From Dongshaea marina (GTDB lineage: Bacteria; Pseudomonadota; Gammaproteobacteria; Enterobacterales; Aeromonadaceae), in the NCBI RefSeq assembly GCF_003072645.1, contig NZ_CP028897.1, positions 2,555,658-2,619,657 on the forward strand: a stretch of DNA of 64,000 nucleotides, read 5' to 3'. Under the pieces are notes generated by a model. The model saw only the letters and a program-made list of their open reading frames with translations. It made no database searches and was not told the DNA's origin. Numbering within the stretch: position 1 is the stretch's first letter; every line of letters starts with the position of its first letter. Shown here one piece after another: positions 18,375 through 26,600 of this stretch. A program made the translations under genes and the position numbers.

Positions 18375-19364
18375 TTACTGGATCACTATGGTTGCCTTAT
18401 CCAATACAAAGCTCGGAACATCGACCCCAAGTTTTCCGGCGACCTTTAGATTGAGAATAATATCCGGCTCTTCGATATACTCGAATCCAATCTCTCCGGG
18501 AGACTTTCCCTGACTGATAATGGGCGATGCCAGATTCGCCGCCTGCCTGCCGAGGTTATAGGTATCGGCATAAAGAGCCGCCAGGGCGCCATTTTCAACC
18601 CCCTGTTTATTCATAGAGACCAGCGGGATCCCATGCTTATCCGTCACCTCCAGTACGGTTTCCAGGTTACCGTAAACCAGGCGATTGGTGGGGATCACTA
18701 TGATATCAACGTCCTCAGCCACCAGTTGCTGAGCCGCCTTGAGTAACTCGGTTTTCTCAATGACGGGAACCGAAACAAACTCAGCTCCCCCCTTACGGCT
18801 CGCCTCGCGCATAAAGGGCTCCTCTGCGAGATAGCCCGCCGGGTTGTTCCCATCAAATATCATCCCTACCTTTTTGATTTTAGGGAAAATAGTCTGGTAG
18901 AGGGCCAGCTGTTTCTTTGCATCAACATAGTAGCTAGTCCCCGTTATTGAGCCCCCGCTATTCTTTTTCTCAGAGCTTATGCCAAGGCTCGCCGGGTGGT
19001 TGATGACAGTTGCAATGACGGGTGTCTTTAACTGTTGCTCCTTGATCAGTTTGGTTCCTGCCGAAGAGAGCGAATAGATCACATCCAGCTCCATCTGATC
19101 CATGTTTTTAAGGTTTTTCTTGGCGAGATTAACATCCCGATAGGAGTGGATTTCGACGGCTTCGTAATTGATGCCATTGAGCTGTAAACCATCTTTGATC
19201 CCCTGCATCGCTTCGGTATAGATCTTACCGGGCTTCCAGATATGAAAACCGATACGATATACCTGACCTGGATCATCTGCTGGTTGTGATTTAGCCCAGG
19301 CCATAGGAGCCAGTAGTAGCATCACCAAGGCCCCTATCATCCATCGTCTTACAAAGTCAGTCAT
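18375..19364 (-). CDS. Periplasmic binding protein, ABC_sub_bind (TrpX-like) family
   Basis: About 330 residues with a signal peptide (MTDFVRRW then a hydrophobic stretch ending in AWA, about residue 25). The mature fold matches the PF04392 group of type I binding proteins: YRIGFHIWKPG, DVIYSLSSAGTKLI, KKVGMIFDGNNPAG and GIPLVSMNKQGVENGALAALYADTYNLGRQAA. These proteins bind small ligands and usually feed an ABC importer. No permease or ATPase gene is nearby. It sits 33 bases upstream of the hybrid kinase, so a sensory role is likely (inference). The ATG was chosen over a GTG six bases earlier because it lies at proper spacing from AGGAAGG. Confidence 0.85.
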   Translation of the reverse strand: MTDFVRRWMIGALVMLLLAPMAWAKSQPADDPGQVYRIGFHIWKPGKIYTEAMQGIKDGLQLNGINYEAVEIHSYRDVNLAKKNLKNMDQMELDVIYSLSSAGTKLIKEQQLKTPVIATVINHPASLGISSEKKNSGGSITGTSYYVDAKKQLALYQTIFPKIKKVGMIFDGNNPAGYLAEEPFMREASRKGGAEFVSVPVIEKTELLKAAQQLVAEDVDIIVIPTNRLVYGNLETVLEVTDKHGIPLVSMNKQGVENGALAALYADTYNLGRQAANLASPIISQGKSPGEIGFEYIEEPDIILNLKVAGKLGVDVPSFVLDKATIVIQ

Positions 19365-19424
19365 AATCACCTTCCTCTGTGTGGCACACAGTTTGCGAAC
19401 TCATGTCTATTGGGCCACCTGCAG

Positions 19425-20360
19425 CTAGCCGCTAATAAAATAGTTAACGCCCCACAGCACGATAGGAATCGTACACAGGCCGATAAGCGTCGACGCAAAA
19501 ACGGTTGGGGCTACAACCTCGGGTTGGCGATCATATTTTTGTGCCAACAGGTAAATACCAAGCGCCGCCGGCATTGAACCATTGACGATCAGAACCTTCA
19601 TTGTCAGGAGATCCCCTGGCGAGGAACCGATCAAACCCGTTGAAAGCAAGCCAAATACCAACAGGCTGGCAATCGCGAGCCCACCCACAATCCTGAGTAC
19701 CCCACCACTGATGGCGACCTTAAGATTACTGAGATCAATATTTTTCAGAGAGTAACCCAGCATCAAAACCAGGACCGGAAGCGCAGCACTTCCCATGAAG
19801 TGCACGCCTCGCAATGCAAACTCAGGCAGCTCAATATGGAACACCCACACCAGGGTTCCGGCAATTGAGGCATACAGAAACGGCATCTTGAAAATGGTCT
19901 TAAGGTTCATCTGCCTGCCAACCATATAGACTCCCAGACTATACATCAGGGAGGTATTCACAACCTGGAACAGTACTCCACGCAAAAAGCCGTCATAGCC
20001 AAATGCAAAGTAATCCAGTGACAATGCAAGGTTTCCTGCATTAATAAACATCACTGTCGGGTAGAGGATATTAAGATCTTTGCGTCGGGTGACCTTGAGA
20101 TAGATAGCCACCAGACCCGCAGTCCCGAGAATAATCACCAGAGCACCCACCCCGGTGATCAGAAATTCCCGTCCCAAAAAAGGGGTATCCCACTTGTGGG
20201 CCAGAGCAGAAAAGATGAGCAGCGGCAAAGTGAAATACATGGTGATATCGGTCGCAAAACTCAGATCATAATCCGTCTTACGGCCGATGAGATAACCCAT
20301 TGCCATGATGGCAAAAACCGGGATGATCGCGGGGAAAACACTATTGAGTAGAATATCCAC
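19425..20360 (-). CDS. AEC family transporter under a c-di-GMP riboswitch
   Basis: About 311 residues and ten predicted membrane helices of the auxin efflux carrier superfamily (FPAIIPVFAIMAMGYLIGRK at the N-terminus, NAGNLALSLDYFAFG mid-protein, LPVLVLMLGYSLKN in the second half). The substrate is unknown; AEC carriers move organic anions or export small metabolites. The start is a GTG at 20360, 5 bases after AAAGGAG; the GTG at 20366 is too close to that site. It is the first gene after the riboswitch and is followed 60 bases later by the binding-protein gene, so ligand transport and ligand sensing may be linked. Confidence 0.82.
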   Translation of the reverse strand: MDILLNSVFPAIIPVFAIMAMGYLIGRKTDYDLSFATDITMYFTLPLLIFSALAHKWDTPFLGREFLITGVGALVIILGTAGLVAIYLKVTRRKDLNILYPTVMFINAGNLALSLDYFAFGYDGFLRGVLFQVVNTSLMYSLGVYMVGRQMNLKTIFKMPFLYASIAGTLVWVFHIELPEFALRGVHFMGSAALPVLVLMLGYSLKNIDLSNLKVAISGGVLRIVGGLAIASLLVFGLLSTGLIGSSPGDLLTMKVLIVNGSMPAALGIYLLAQKYDRQPEVVAPTVFASTLIGLCTIPIVLWGVNYFISG

Positions 20361-20540
20361 AGGCACTCCTTTTGCTTATGTGGCGTTCAAAACCTTAGAC
20401 TGCATCATGCACTCTGTGACATCAGCGCTTAACTGTAAGCTTTCTCGTCACTCAGAATTCATATTCAGATAAACGGCTCAGGGCTTTTTCAAGCTGGCGG
20501 CAGGAGCAAACTCAAGGAGGCGGACTCGCATTTGATTATC
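20361..20540 (-). other. Leader between the c-di-GMP aptamer and the first operon gene
   Basis: About 180 bases of untranslated leader. A small GCTT/AAGC hairpin and a short A-rich stretch lie in the middle, but no strong terminator with T run and no hairpin over the AAAGGAG ribosome site are evident. Confidence 0.4.
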
Positions 20541-20620
20541 TGGCAGCCCCGCTGTCATGGAGAGTTAGCTCCGTAGACCGGTAGTTTTGCGCCCTTGCCT
20601 TTCGGCCAAGTTTGCCATTT
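20541..20620 (-). ncRNA. Cyclic di-GMP-I (GEMM-I) riboswitch aptamer
   Basis: Read on the minus strand the stretch shows the conserved GEMM-I order: GGCAAAC, a helix closed by a GAAA tetraloop, GGGCGCAAA, CTACCGGTCTACGG (the tetraloop-receptor side), and AGCGGGGCTGCC closing back on the initial GGCA. This lines up block by block with the Vibrio cholerae Vc2 aptamer (GGCAAACC, GAAA, GGGACGCAAAG, CCGGCCTA, AGCGGGGTTACC). It lies about 180 bases upstream of the AEC transporter start. No obvious intrinsic terminator follows, so the mode of control (on or off) is undetermined. Confidence 0.85.
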
Positions 20621-20641
20621 ACAGATAAACTCAACTTCACT

Positions 20642-20670
20642 GTTATAGGATATACCATATAGAGTGACAA
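20642..20670 (-). promoter_or_regulatory. Sigma70 promoter of the riboswitch-led operon
   Basis: Minus strand: -35 TTGTCA (20665-20670), 17-base spacer, -10 TATAAC (20642-20647). Transcription would begin near 20635, about 15 bases before the aptamer. Confidence 0.7.
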
Positions 20671-20916
20671 TTGAGACATACCATTAACATTTTTTTGTCG
20701 CACCCTGTGACTAACTAACTGATTATCATAGGCCAACAGCTATCGATGTCTCCTTTGCCGGCAGGTGATTGAGACACCTCCTCTTTATCAAAACTATGAT
20801 CAGTTCGGCTAAATGCCTGCTATCTGTGACTCATAATCCATGCTTCACTGCTTGGGCGACCGGCCCTGTAATGAATTAAACTTATAGTAAACCCGATACC
20901 TGCAGGTCGCTCCAAA

Positions 20917-21129
20917 ATGTCTGAATTCCCCGTGCAGGATGGACATCATTCACTCGACCAGGAGCGTCGATGTGGCCCCCCTCGCCGGTTTCATCTTGAT
21001 ATAGCTTACCGATACGACATCACTTTAGATCCCAAACCCGATCGCCGCACAGGATATGGTCGACGGGCCTCAGATCAACCCATCCCAGGATTAGCTAAAA
21101 GATTAATCCGCTGGTTGGTGGGGCTTTAG
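20917..21129 (+). CDS. Hypothetical small basic protein
   Basis: 70-residue arginine-rich product with DRRTGYGRRASDQ near the middle and an amphipathic C-terminal helix (LAKRLIRWLVGL). No family recognised, no signal peptide, and only a weak ribosome site (AGGTC). Its last 27 bases overlap the 3' end of sgrR on the other strand. The texture is plausible for a gene, but support is limited. Confidence 0.4.
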   Translation: MSEFPVQDGHHSLDQERRCGPPRRFHLDIAYRYDITLDPKPDRRTGYGRRASDQPIPGLAKRLIRWLVGL

Positions 21130-22802
21130 CCAGGCCGACTTAAAATCAAACCACCCCAGGCGATTGGGGATCATCCCCTGAACTTCACCACTATGATTCA
21201 CCCCAAACCAATTATGGAAAATCGGGATCACGGGTCCAAGCTGTACCAATGCACTCCCAAGCTCACGACAGGGAAACAGGGCATCGGGAGTTTGCCGCCA
21301 CAGAGTGATCTTATGCTCAAACTCAAGAAACTGCTCGGCAGACATGGCCCTCTCAAGCTGGCCGAATCCATAAAACCAAGGCAATATCGCATCTGCCCCC
21401 GGCTCCCCAGGCTCATCCCACTGATCCAGATATCTATGGTCTCAGGATGCTCTCCCAGAGCAATATCCTGAGAATCCAGAGGGACCCCTTTCACTGAAAA
21501 ACCATCCGCCTCCAGGAGCTGAATAATCACACGAGCCATTTCATCAAACAGTGGGTGTTCCCGCTGCCAGGCAATCTGCAGTTGCCGCAAGTCCTCAGGG
21601 ATTAACTCCTGTTCTCCCCCTGCAAGATGATTCCAGCCTGGTAACAGACCGTAGGCGGGTAGTATCCGGAATTTCTCAATGGCCTCTGCGGTAAAAGCCC
21701 CCAGGATGGCCGTTGCACTCAATCTGCGACGAAGATACTGGCACCAGAGAGGATCGGCCGCCAGGCCATCTTTGGTGTTGAGCAACAGATATTGGCACCC
21801 ATCATCCATACGCATCTGCCCGAGTTTAGGAAACGGGGCATTGCAGTGCTGTGGTCCCAGGTGAAGGTAGCAAAACGGTAGTTCGGGTGTGATCCAGATA
21901 TCGATCACATCAAGCAACGCCCGGTAACCAAAATAGAGTTCAAATGCCTCAAGTTTAAGCTGCTGGCCATCATTGATACTGACCCGATAAGGACCGGTTC
22001 CACAAGGCATAGCAAAATCTCCCAGCCCGAGCGCCTGATCTGCAGGCATGATAAAAGCCCGGGGTTGTGCCAGCAATTTGGGAAAATAGTGATCCTCAGC
22101 CTTGAGGTATATGTCTATGATCCGCTCTGCGGGAGATTCAATTCGCTCGATATGAGCAAACATCCTGGTTTTTTTCAAAGGCTGCAGGGAATGGATTACA
22201 TCATCACTGTCCAGTATTTTTCCATGATGGAACCGAACCGAAGGCCTTAGATAGAATCGCCAGTGCCGTGGGCTCAACGCCTCCCAGAAATGAGCCAGAT
22301 CCGGCTCAACTTCCCCTTTTTCCTCATTTAAGCATGTCAGGCCATTATAGATCTGTCTGGCCAGGTGTTGCTCCGAACGTCGCATCGGTTTTCGCGGATC
22401 CAGGCGACTCAAGGGCCGATAATAGGGTAAGCGCAGCACCTGCTTGCCATTTTCAACCTGAACCCCGGTCTGCTCACGAAGCAGTAAGGCTAGCTCATCG
22501 ACACTATGCTCCAGCAGATCCATCGCACTCTCAAAGCGACCATCGGTGATCAGCGCTTTGGCTTGCTCCAACTGAAGGGAGCGGAAGCTGCGCCTGAATC
22601 TGAGGGTTGACTGCTTTCCCCTCCCGGATACCGGAACCCAGTCAATCCAGGCTAACTCATTCATTCTAGTTAAAATATTTCGACAATGCCGTTTGGTACA
22701 AAATAGGATTTCAGAGAGTTGATGCAGGGTTGTTTTGCTCTCTTTTCCCTGGAGGGCGTTATAGATTTTTTGAAACTGTCGAGTCAGCTGTTGGTCGCTC
22801 AT
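21103..22802 (-). pseudogene. sgrR: SgrR family transcriptional regulator, one frame break
   Basis: Regulator of the glucose-phosphate stress response in enteric bacteria, where it activates the sgrS small RNA. N-terminal winged helix at about 1-110 (LHQLSEILFCTKRHCRNIL, WIDWVPVSGRGKQSTLRF), then an extracellular-binding-protein-type domain to the end (PYYRPLSRLDP...RRSEQHLARQIYNGL, RPSVRFHHGKILDSDDV). Frames 21228-22802 and 21103-21384 join if CCCC at 21404-21407 is read as five C, giving SLGEPGADAILPWFYGFGQLE, and a protein of about 566 residues. It diverges from the sgrT-like gene at 22918, the same arrangement as sgrR-sgrS in E. coli. Confidence 0.85.
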
Positions 22803-22917
22803 AAAGAGGAAGTTCCAGAGATATTCCTTTCTGTTTTTATATCCCTATTTTAGCCACAAACTTGTTGTGAGGTGAAGTTACTTCCTCCTCCATCACTTTT
22901 CATCAAGGAGTAAAATC
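22803..22917 (+). promoter_or_regulatory. Divergent sgrR / sgrT promoter region and leader
   Basis: 115 bases between the two divergent starts. The plus-strand leader contains a pyrimidine-rich TTCCTCCTCC (22884-22893), complementary to ribosome-binding sites. It could be the pairing stretch of an SgrS-type RNA or could occlude the local ribosome site. I could not place promoter boxes with confidence. Confidence 0.35.
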
Positions 22918-23070
22918 ATGTTCGATTTCTACAGGCAATACCTCAAAAACATCGGAAGATCTCTGTGTACTCCCAAAGAGGTTACTCGTCAGCGTCTCGA
23001 GGTTTTAAACCGGGTATGCCAATGGAAGATACCCTATATGAATGAAAAAGATTACAAACAGTGGTGGTAA
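22918..23070 (+). CDS. sgrT: SgrT-like small protein
   Basis: 50-codon gene, MFDFYRQYLKNIG to YKQWW, with CAAGGAG 7 bases before the ATG. It resembles E. coli SgrT in pattern: an N-terminal FY..Y aromatic cluster, basic residues, then QRLEVLNRV-x-QW where SgrT has QRLTMLEG-x-x-QW. SgrT is the peptide encoded in SgrS that inhibits the glucose transporter PtsG during sugar-phosphate stress. The divergent position beside sgrR strongly supports the identification. The stop codon overlaps the AAGGAG of the next gene, so translation is coupled. Unlike E. coli SgrS there is no terminator directly after it. Confidence 0.7.
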   Translation: MFDFYRQYLKNIGRSLCTPKEVTRQRLEVLNRVCQWKIPYMNEKDYKQWW

Positions 23071-23080
23071 GGAGACAAGG

Positions 23081-23473
23081 ATGAGAATTGACCATATTGG
23101 CCTTTGGGTGAACAACCTTGAGATGATGAGAGAGTTTTATCAAACCTGGTTTGCTGCCAAGGCGGGGCCACTGTACCACAACCCGGACAAGGGGTTTCGC
23201 TCCTACTTTCTGAGCTTTGAAACTCAGTCAGGCGATCATTGTCGACTAGAGCTCATGAGTCTTGAGTCAACAATGACTTCGAATCATTCTGAAAAGCTTG
23301 GGTGGGCCCATATCGCCTTTAGCCTTGGCTCCAGACAAAGAGTCGATAGCCTCAGCGATGAATTGGCCAGGGCTGGCTATCGGTTACTTGATGGCCCACG
23401 CACCACGGGAGATGGTTATTATGAGGCAAAGATAGAGGATCCTGAGGGCAACATCATTGAACTGACGAGATAA
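23081..23473 (+). CDS. VOC superfamily (glyoxalase-fold) protein
   Basis: 130-residue single-domain protein of the vicinal oxygen chelate fold: RIDHIGLWVNNLEMMREFYQ at the N-terminus with metal-ligand-type His4, and the closing block YYEAKIEDPEGNIIELT with a C-terminal Glu metal ligand. Members include glyoxalase I, dioxygenases and resistance proteins; the substrate is open. The start at MRIDHIG is fixed by AAGGAG at 23069-23074. That site overlaps the stop of the sgrT-like gene, so both belong to one transcript. Methylglyoxal arises when sugar phosphates accumulate, so a glyoxalase-type job in the same stress response is plausible (inference). Confidence 0.8.
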   Translation: MRIDHIGLWVNNLEMMREFYQTWFAAKAGPLYHNPDKGFRSYFLSFETQSGDHCRLELMSLESTMTSNHSEKLGWAHIAFSLGSRQRVDSLSDELARAGYRLLDGPRTTGDGYYEAKIEDPEGNIIELTR

Positions 23474-23490
23474 GATCCAATAGATCTTAT
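23470..23490 (+). terminator. Hairpin after the VOC gene
   Basis: ATAAGATC and GATCTTAT form a perfect 8-bp stem around CAATA, overlapping the stop codon. No T run. Confidence 0.4.
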
Positions 23491-23564
23491 TCACTGCAGG
23501 GTTAAGAAGTCGATCTGAAGCATAACTTTATATTGATATATTATACAATTATAGTTTTTGTTTG

Positions 23565-23613
23565 AAAAAAGATAATCAACTCACTCTTTTATTTATGAAT
23601 GGGTGAGTTGATT
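23565..23613 (-). terminator. Rho-independent terminator of the adhesin gene
   Basis: 11-bp perfect stem AATCAACTCAC / GTGAGTTGATT (23574-23584 and 23603-23613). On the minus strand it is followed by a TTTTTT run, 25 bases after the adhesin stop. Confidence 0.75.
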
Positions 23614-23637
23614 AGTTACATGACAAATAATATTTAT

Positions 23638-26600
23638 TTATGAATCTTCATAGATAAGTCTAATTGCATGGACACAAGTATCGTCACCTTTAACATCCAT
23701 ACCAACCACTCCATCCATTGCCCAGGATTTATTCTCTGTAGGATTATTGCTCCCACCAATATTTAAATCAACTCCTGGTCCTTTTAAAGATAGTTTGGCA
23801 ATGCAGTAGCCTCCTGGCCATCCCCCCGAATGCTTCCAGGCTTCCAGGCTTGTCAATTCATTCATATTTTGCCCAGAAAGCCTATGTACACCGCCACCAG
23901 AAGGATTTCCAACATGATGCTTAGTATCACCCATGTAATCTATTATCCATCCGGATCTAAATGTAAAACTATTATCATCTGTGAAGTTAAGAGTGACTAC
24001 AGGTGCTGAAGTGCGGGTGTTTCCAAACCATGATGACCTATGGTGAAATGTAATTACACCTCCACCACCTGTAGATGGATTAATGGAAACATTAGATCCT
24101 TTAGAGCTCATAGAAATTGCTATTTTATATGGATAGCCATAATAAGCCGTCACCGGAATATGATATTTTTCATCACCTGAATCATAGATTATTTTCCCTA
24201 TGGTTGCTGATTTTCCATTTTTTGAAATCAAGACATGAATATCTGATGAGTTTATATTAGAAAGGATATTATTATGTTGATCTTTAAGCTCAAGCAAAAT
24301 CATACCTGTTTTATCCGTTATCGAACCTTCACTCGTTGTGGTCAACTTATCATTCACCGTAACCATATAGGATGAATTTTTTGATGACACAGGCCCCGGC
24401 AGGAAAGTAACGGAACCATTCCCATTCAATCCTAGCCCCATGCTTCCATATTTTATATTTGAAGGAGAGACAGCTTCAGCCACTGTATCCGTCAAATATA
24501 GAGTATACGTCCCATCATTATGATTTATCCAGCTACCACTTTCTATAGCACTCCCGCCTAATTGCTGATTAAACTGGGATACGATTCCATTTGTTACCGG
24601 GTTTTTATACATATCTCTTAAAGTTACTCTTAAAACGGCCGCATCCACACCATTTGCTATATTTTTAGAGGGCACGGCCCAATCTATGGCATAGTCCGAA
24701 TTTGACTGTACTGCGGGACCAGACTCAAAAACGACTGAAGATTCGTCATCTGAATTAGCTGTTATTGAATGAGTATCAAGAGAAACTTTGACCCTAACTT
24801 TTTCTGCCTTTTGATCTGTGAATCTAGCCACGAAATGTCCTACAGGCTGATCTTTACTTGAAAAAGTTACAGATGGTTTTTCTCCACTATAACCATCAAA
24901 ATTAGCACTAATATCTCCTATACTAAATCCTCTGGTAGTTGGATTTCCATATGAGTCCTTAGCAATGAACGTAATTTGTGCGTTTTGATTGACTATTAAT
25001 TCTGTGGGAGACACTTCATATCTAGAGCTACTTATATTAACGTTACCAGCAGTAAAAGTTAACACTTTAGGGCTACCCAAGACTCTAATGTGATTATATG
25101 TTGCGACCAAGGTAGCCGACTCAGCTTTGGTGTCATCGATTGTGACCTGCACCTTACCTCCCGTAACACCCTGCTTCTCTTTCATGCTTGCAGAGCCTGG
25201 TACTGTAAGGTTGAACTTGGTGGCATTTACCTGCGCTATGGTCGGGACTCCTATCAAAGGATTGCCATGAGCATCTTTCAGCTGAACCGTCGCCACGATC
25301 GGCTCCCCTGCCGCTACACTCCTGTTATCGACAGAAAGCACTGAAGATCCCGCATCAACATCTCCTGCATTGAAAGTCAGGGGCTGTGGGCTATTCACCA
25401 CCTGGGCACCTTCATAGGTTGCCTCCAGAGTAGCCGACTCCGCCTTGGTGTCATCGATTGTCACCTGTACCTTACCACCCGTGACCCCCTGCTTCTCTTT
25501 CATGCTTGCAGAGCCAGGTACTGTAAAGGTGAACTTGGTGGCATCCACCTGCGCTATGGTCGGGACTCCTGTCAAAGGATTACCATGCGTATCTTTCAGC
25601 TGAACCGTCGCCACGATCGGATCCCCTGCCGCTACACTCCTGTTATCGACAGAAAGCACTGAAGATCCCGCATCAACATTGCCTGTATTGAAGATCAGAT
25701 TTTGTGGGCTATTTACCACCTGGGCACCTTCATAGGTTGCCTCCAGAGTGACCGACTCCGCCTTAGCATCATCGATTGTGACCTGCACCTTACCACCCGT
25801 GACACCCTGCTTCTCTTTCATGCTTGCAGATCCTGGTACTGTAAAGTTGAACCTGGTGGCATCCACCTGCGCTGCGGTCGGGACTCCTTTCAAAGGATTG
25901 CCATGAGCATCTTTCAGCCGAACCGTCGCTACGATCGGATCCCCTGCCGCTACACTCCTGTTATCGACAGAAAGCACTGAAGATCCCGCATCAACATTGC
26001 CTGTATTGAAGATCAGATTTTGTGGGCTATTCACCACCTGGGCACCTTCATAGGTTGCCTCCAGAGTAACCGACTCCGCCTTGGTGTCATCGATTGTGAC
26101 CTGCACCTTACCTCCCGTAACACCCTGCTTCTCTTTCATGCTTGCAGAGCCTGGTACTGTAAAGGTGAACTTGGTGGCATCCACCTGCGCTATGGTCGGG
26201 ACTCCTTTCAAAGGATTACCATGCGTATCTTTCAGCTGTACCGTCGCCACAATCGGATCCCCTGCCGTTACACTCCTGTTATCGACAGAAAGCACTGAAG
26301 ATCCCGCATCAACATTACCTGTAGTGAAGGTCAGGGGCTGTGGGCTATTTACCACCTGGACGCCTTCATAGGCTGCCTCAAGCATAACCGACTCCGCCTT
26401 GGTGTCAGCAATTGTGACCTTTACCTTACCACCTGTGATAGCCTGCTTCTCTTTCATGCTTGCAGAGCCTGGCACCCTGAGACTAAACTGCGTGGCATCT
26501 ACCTGCGCTGTGGTCGGGACTCCTGTCAAAGGATTACCATGCGTATCTTTAAGCTGAACTGTCGCTATGATTAGTTCTCCTGCCAATACTGAATTATTAC

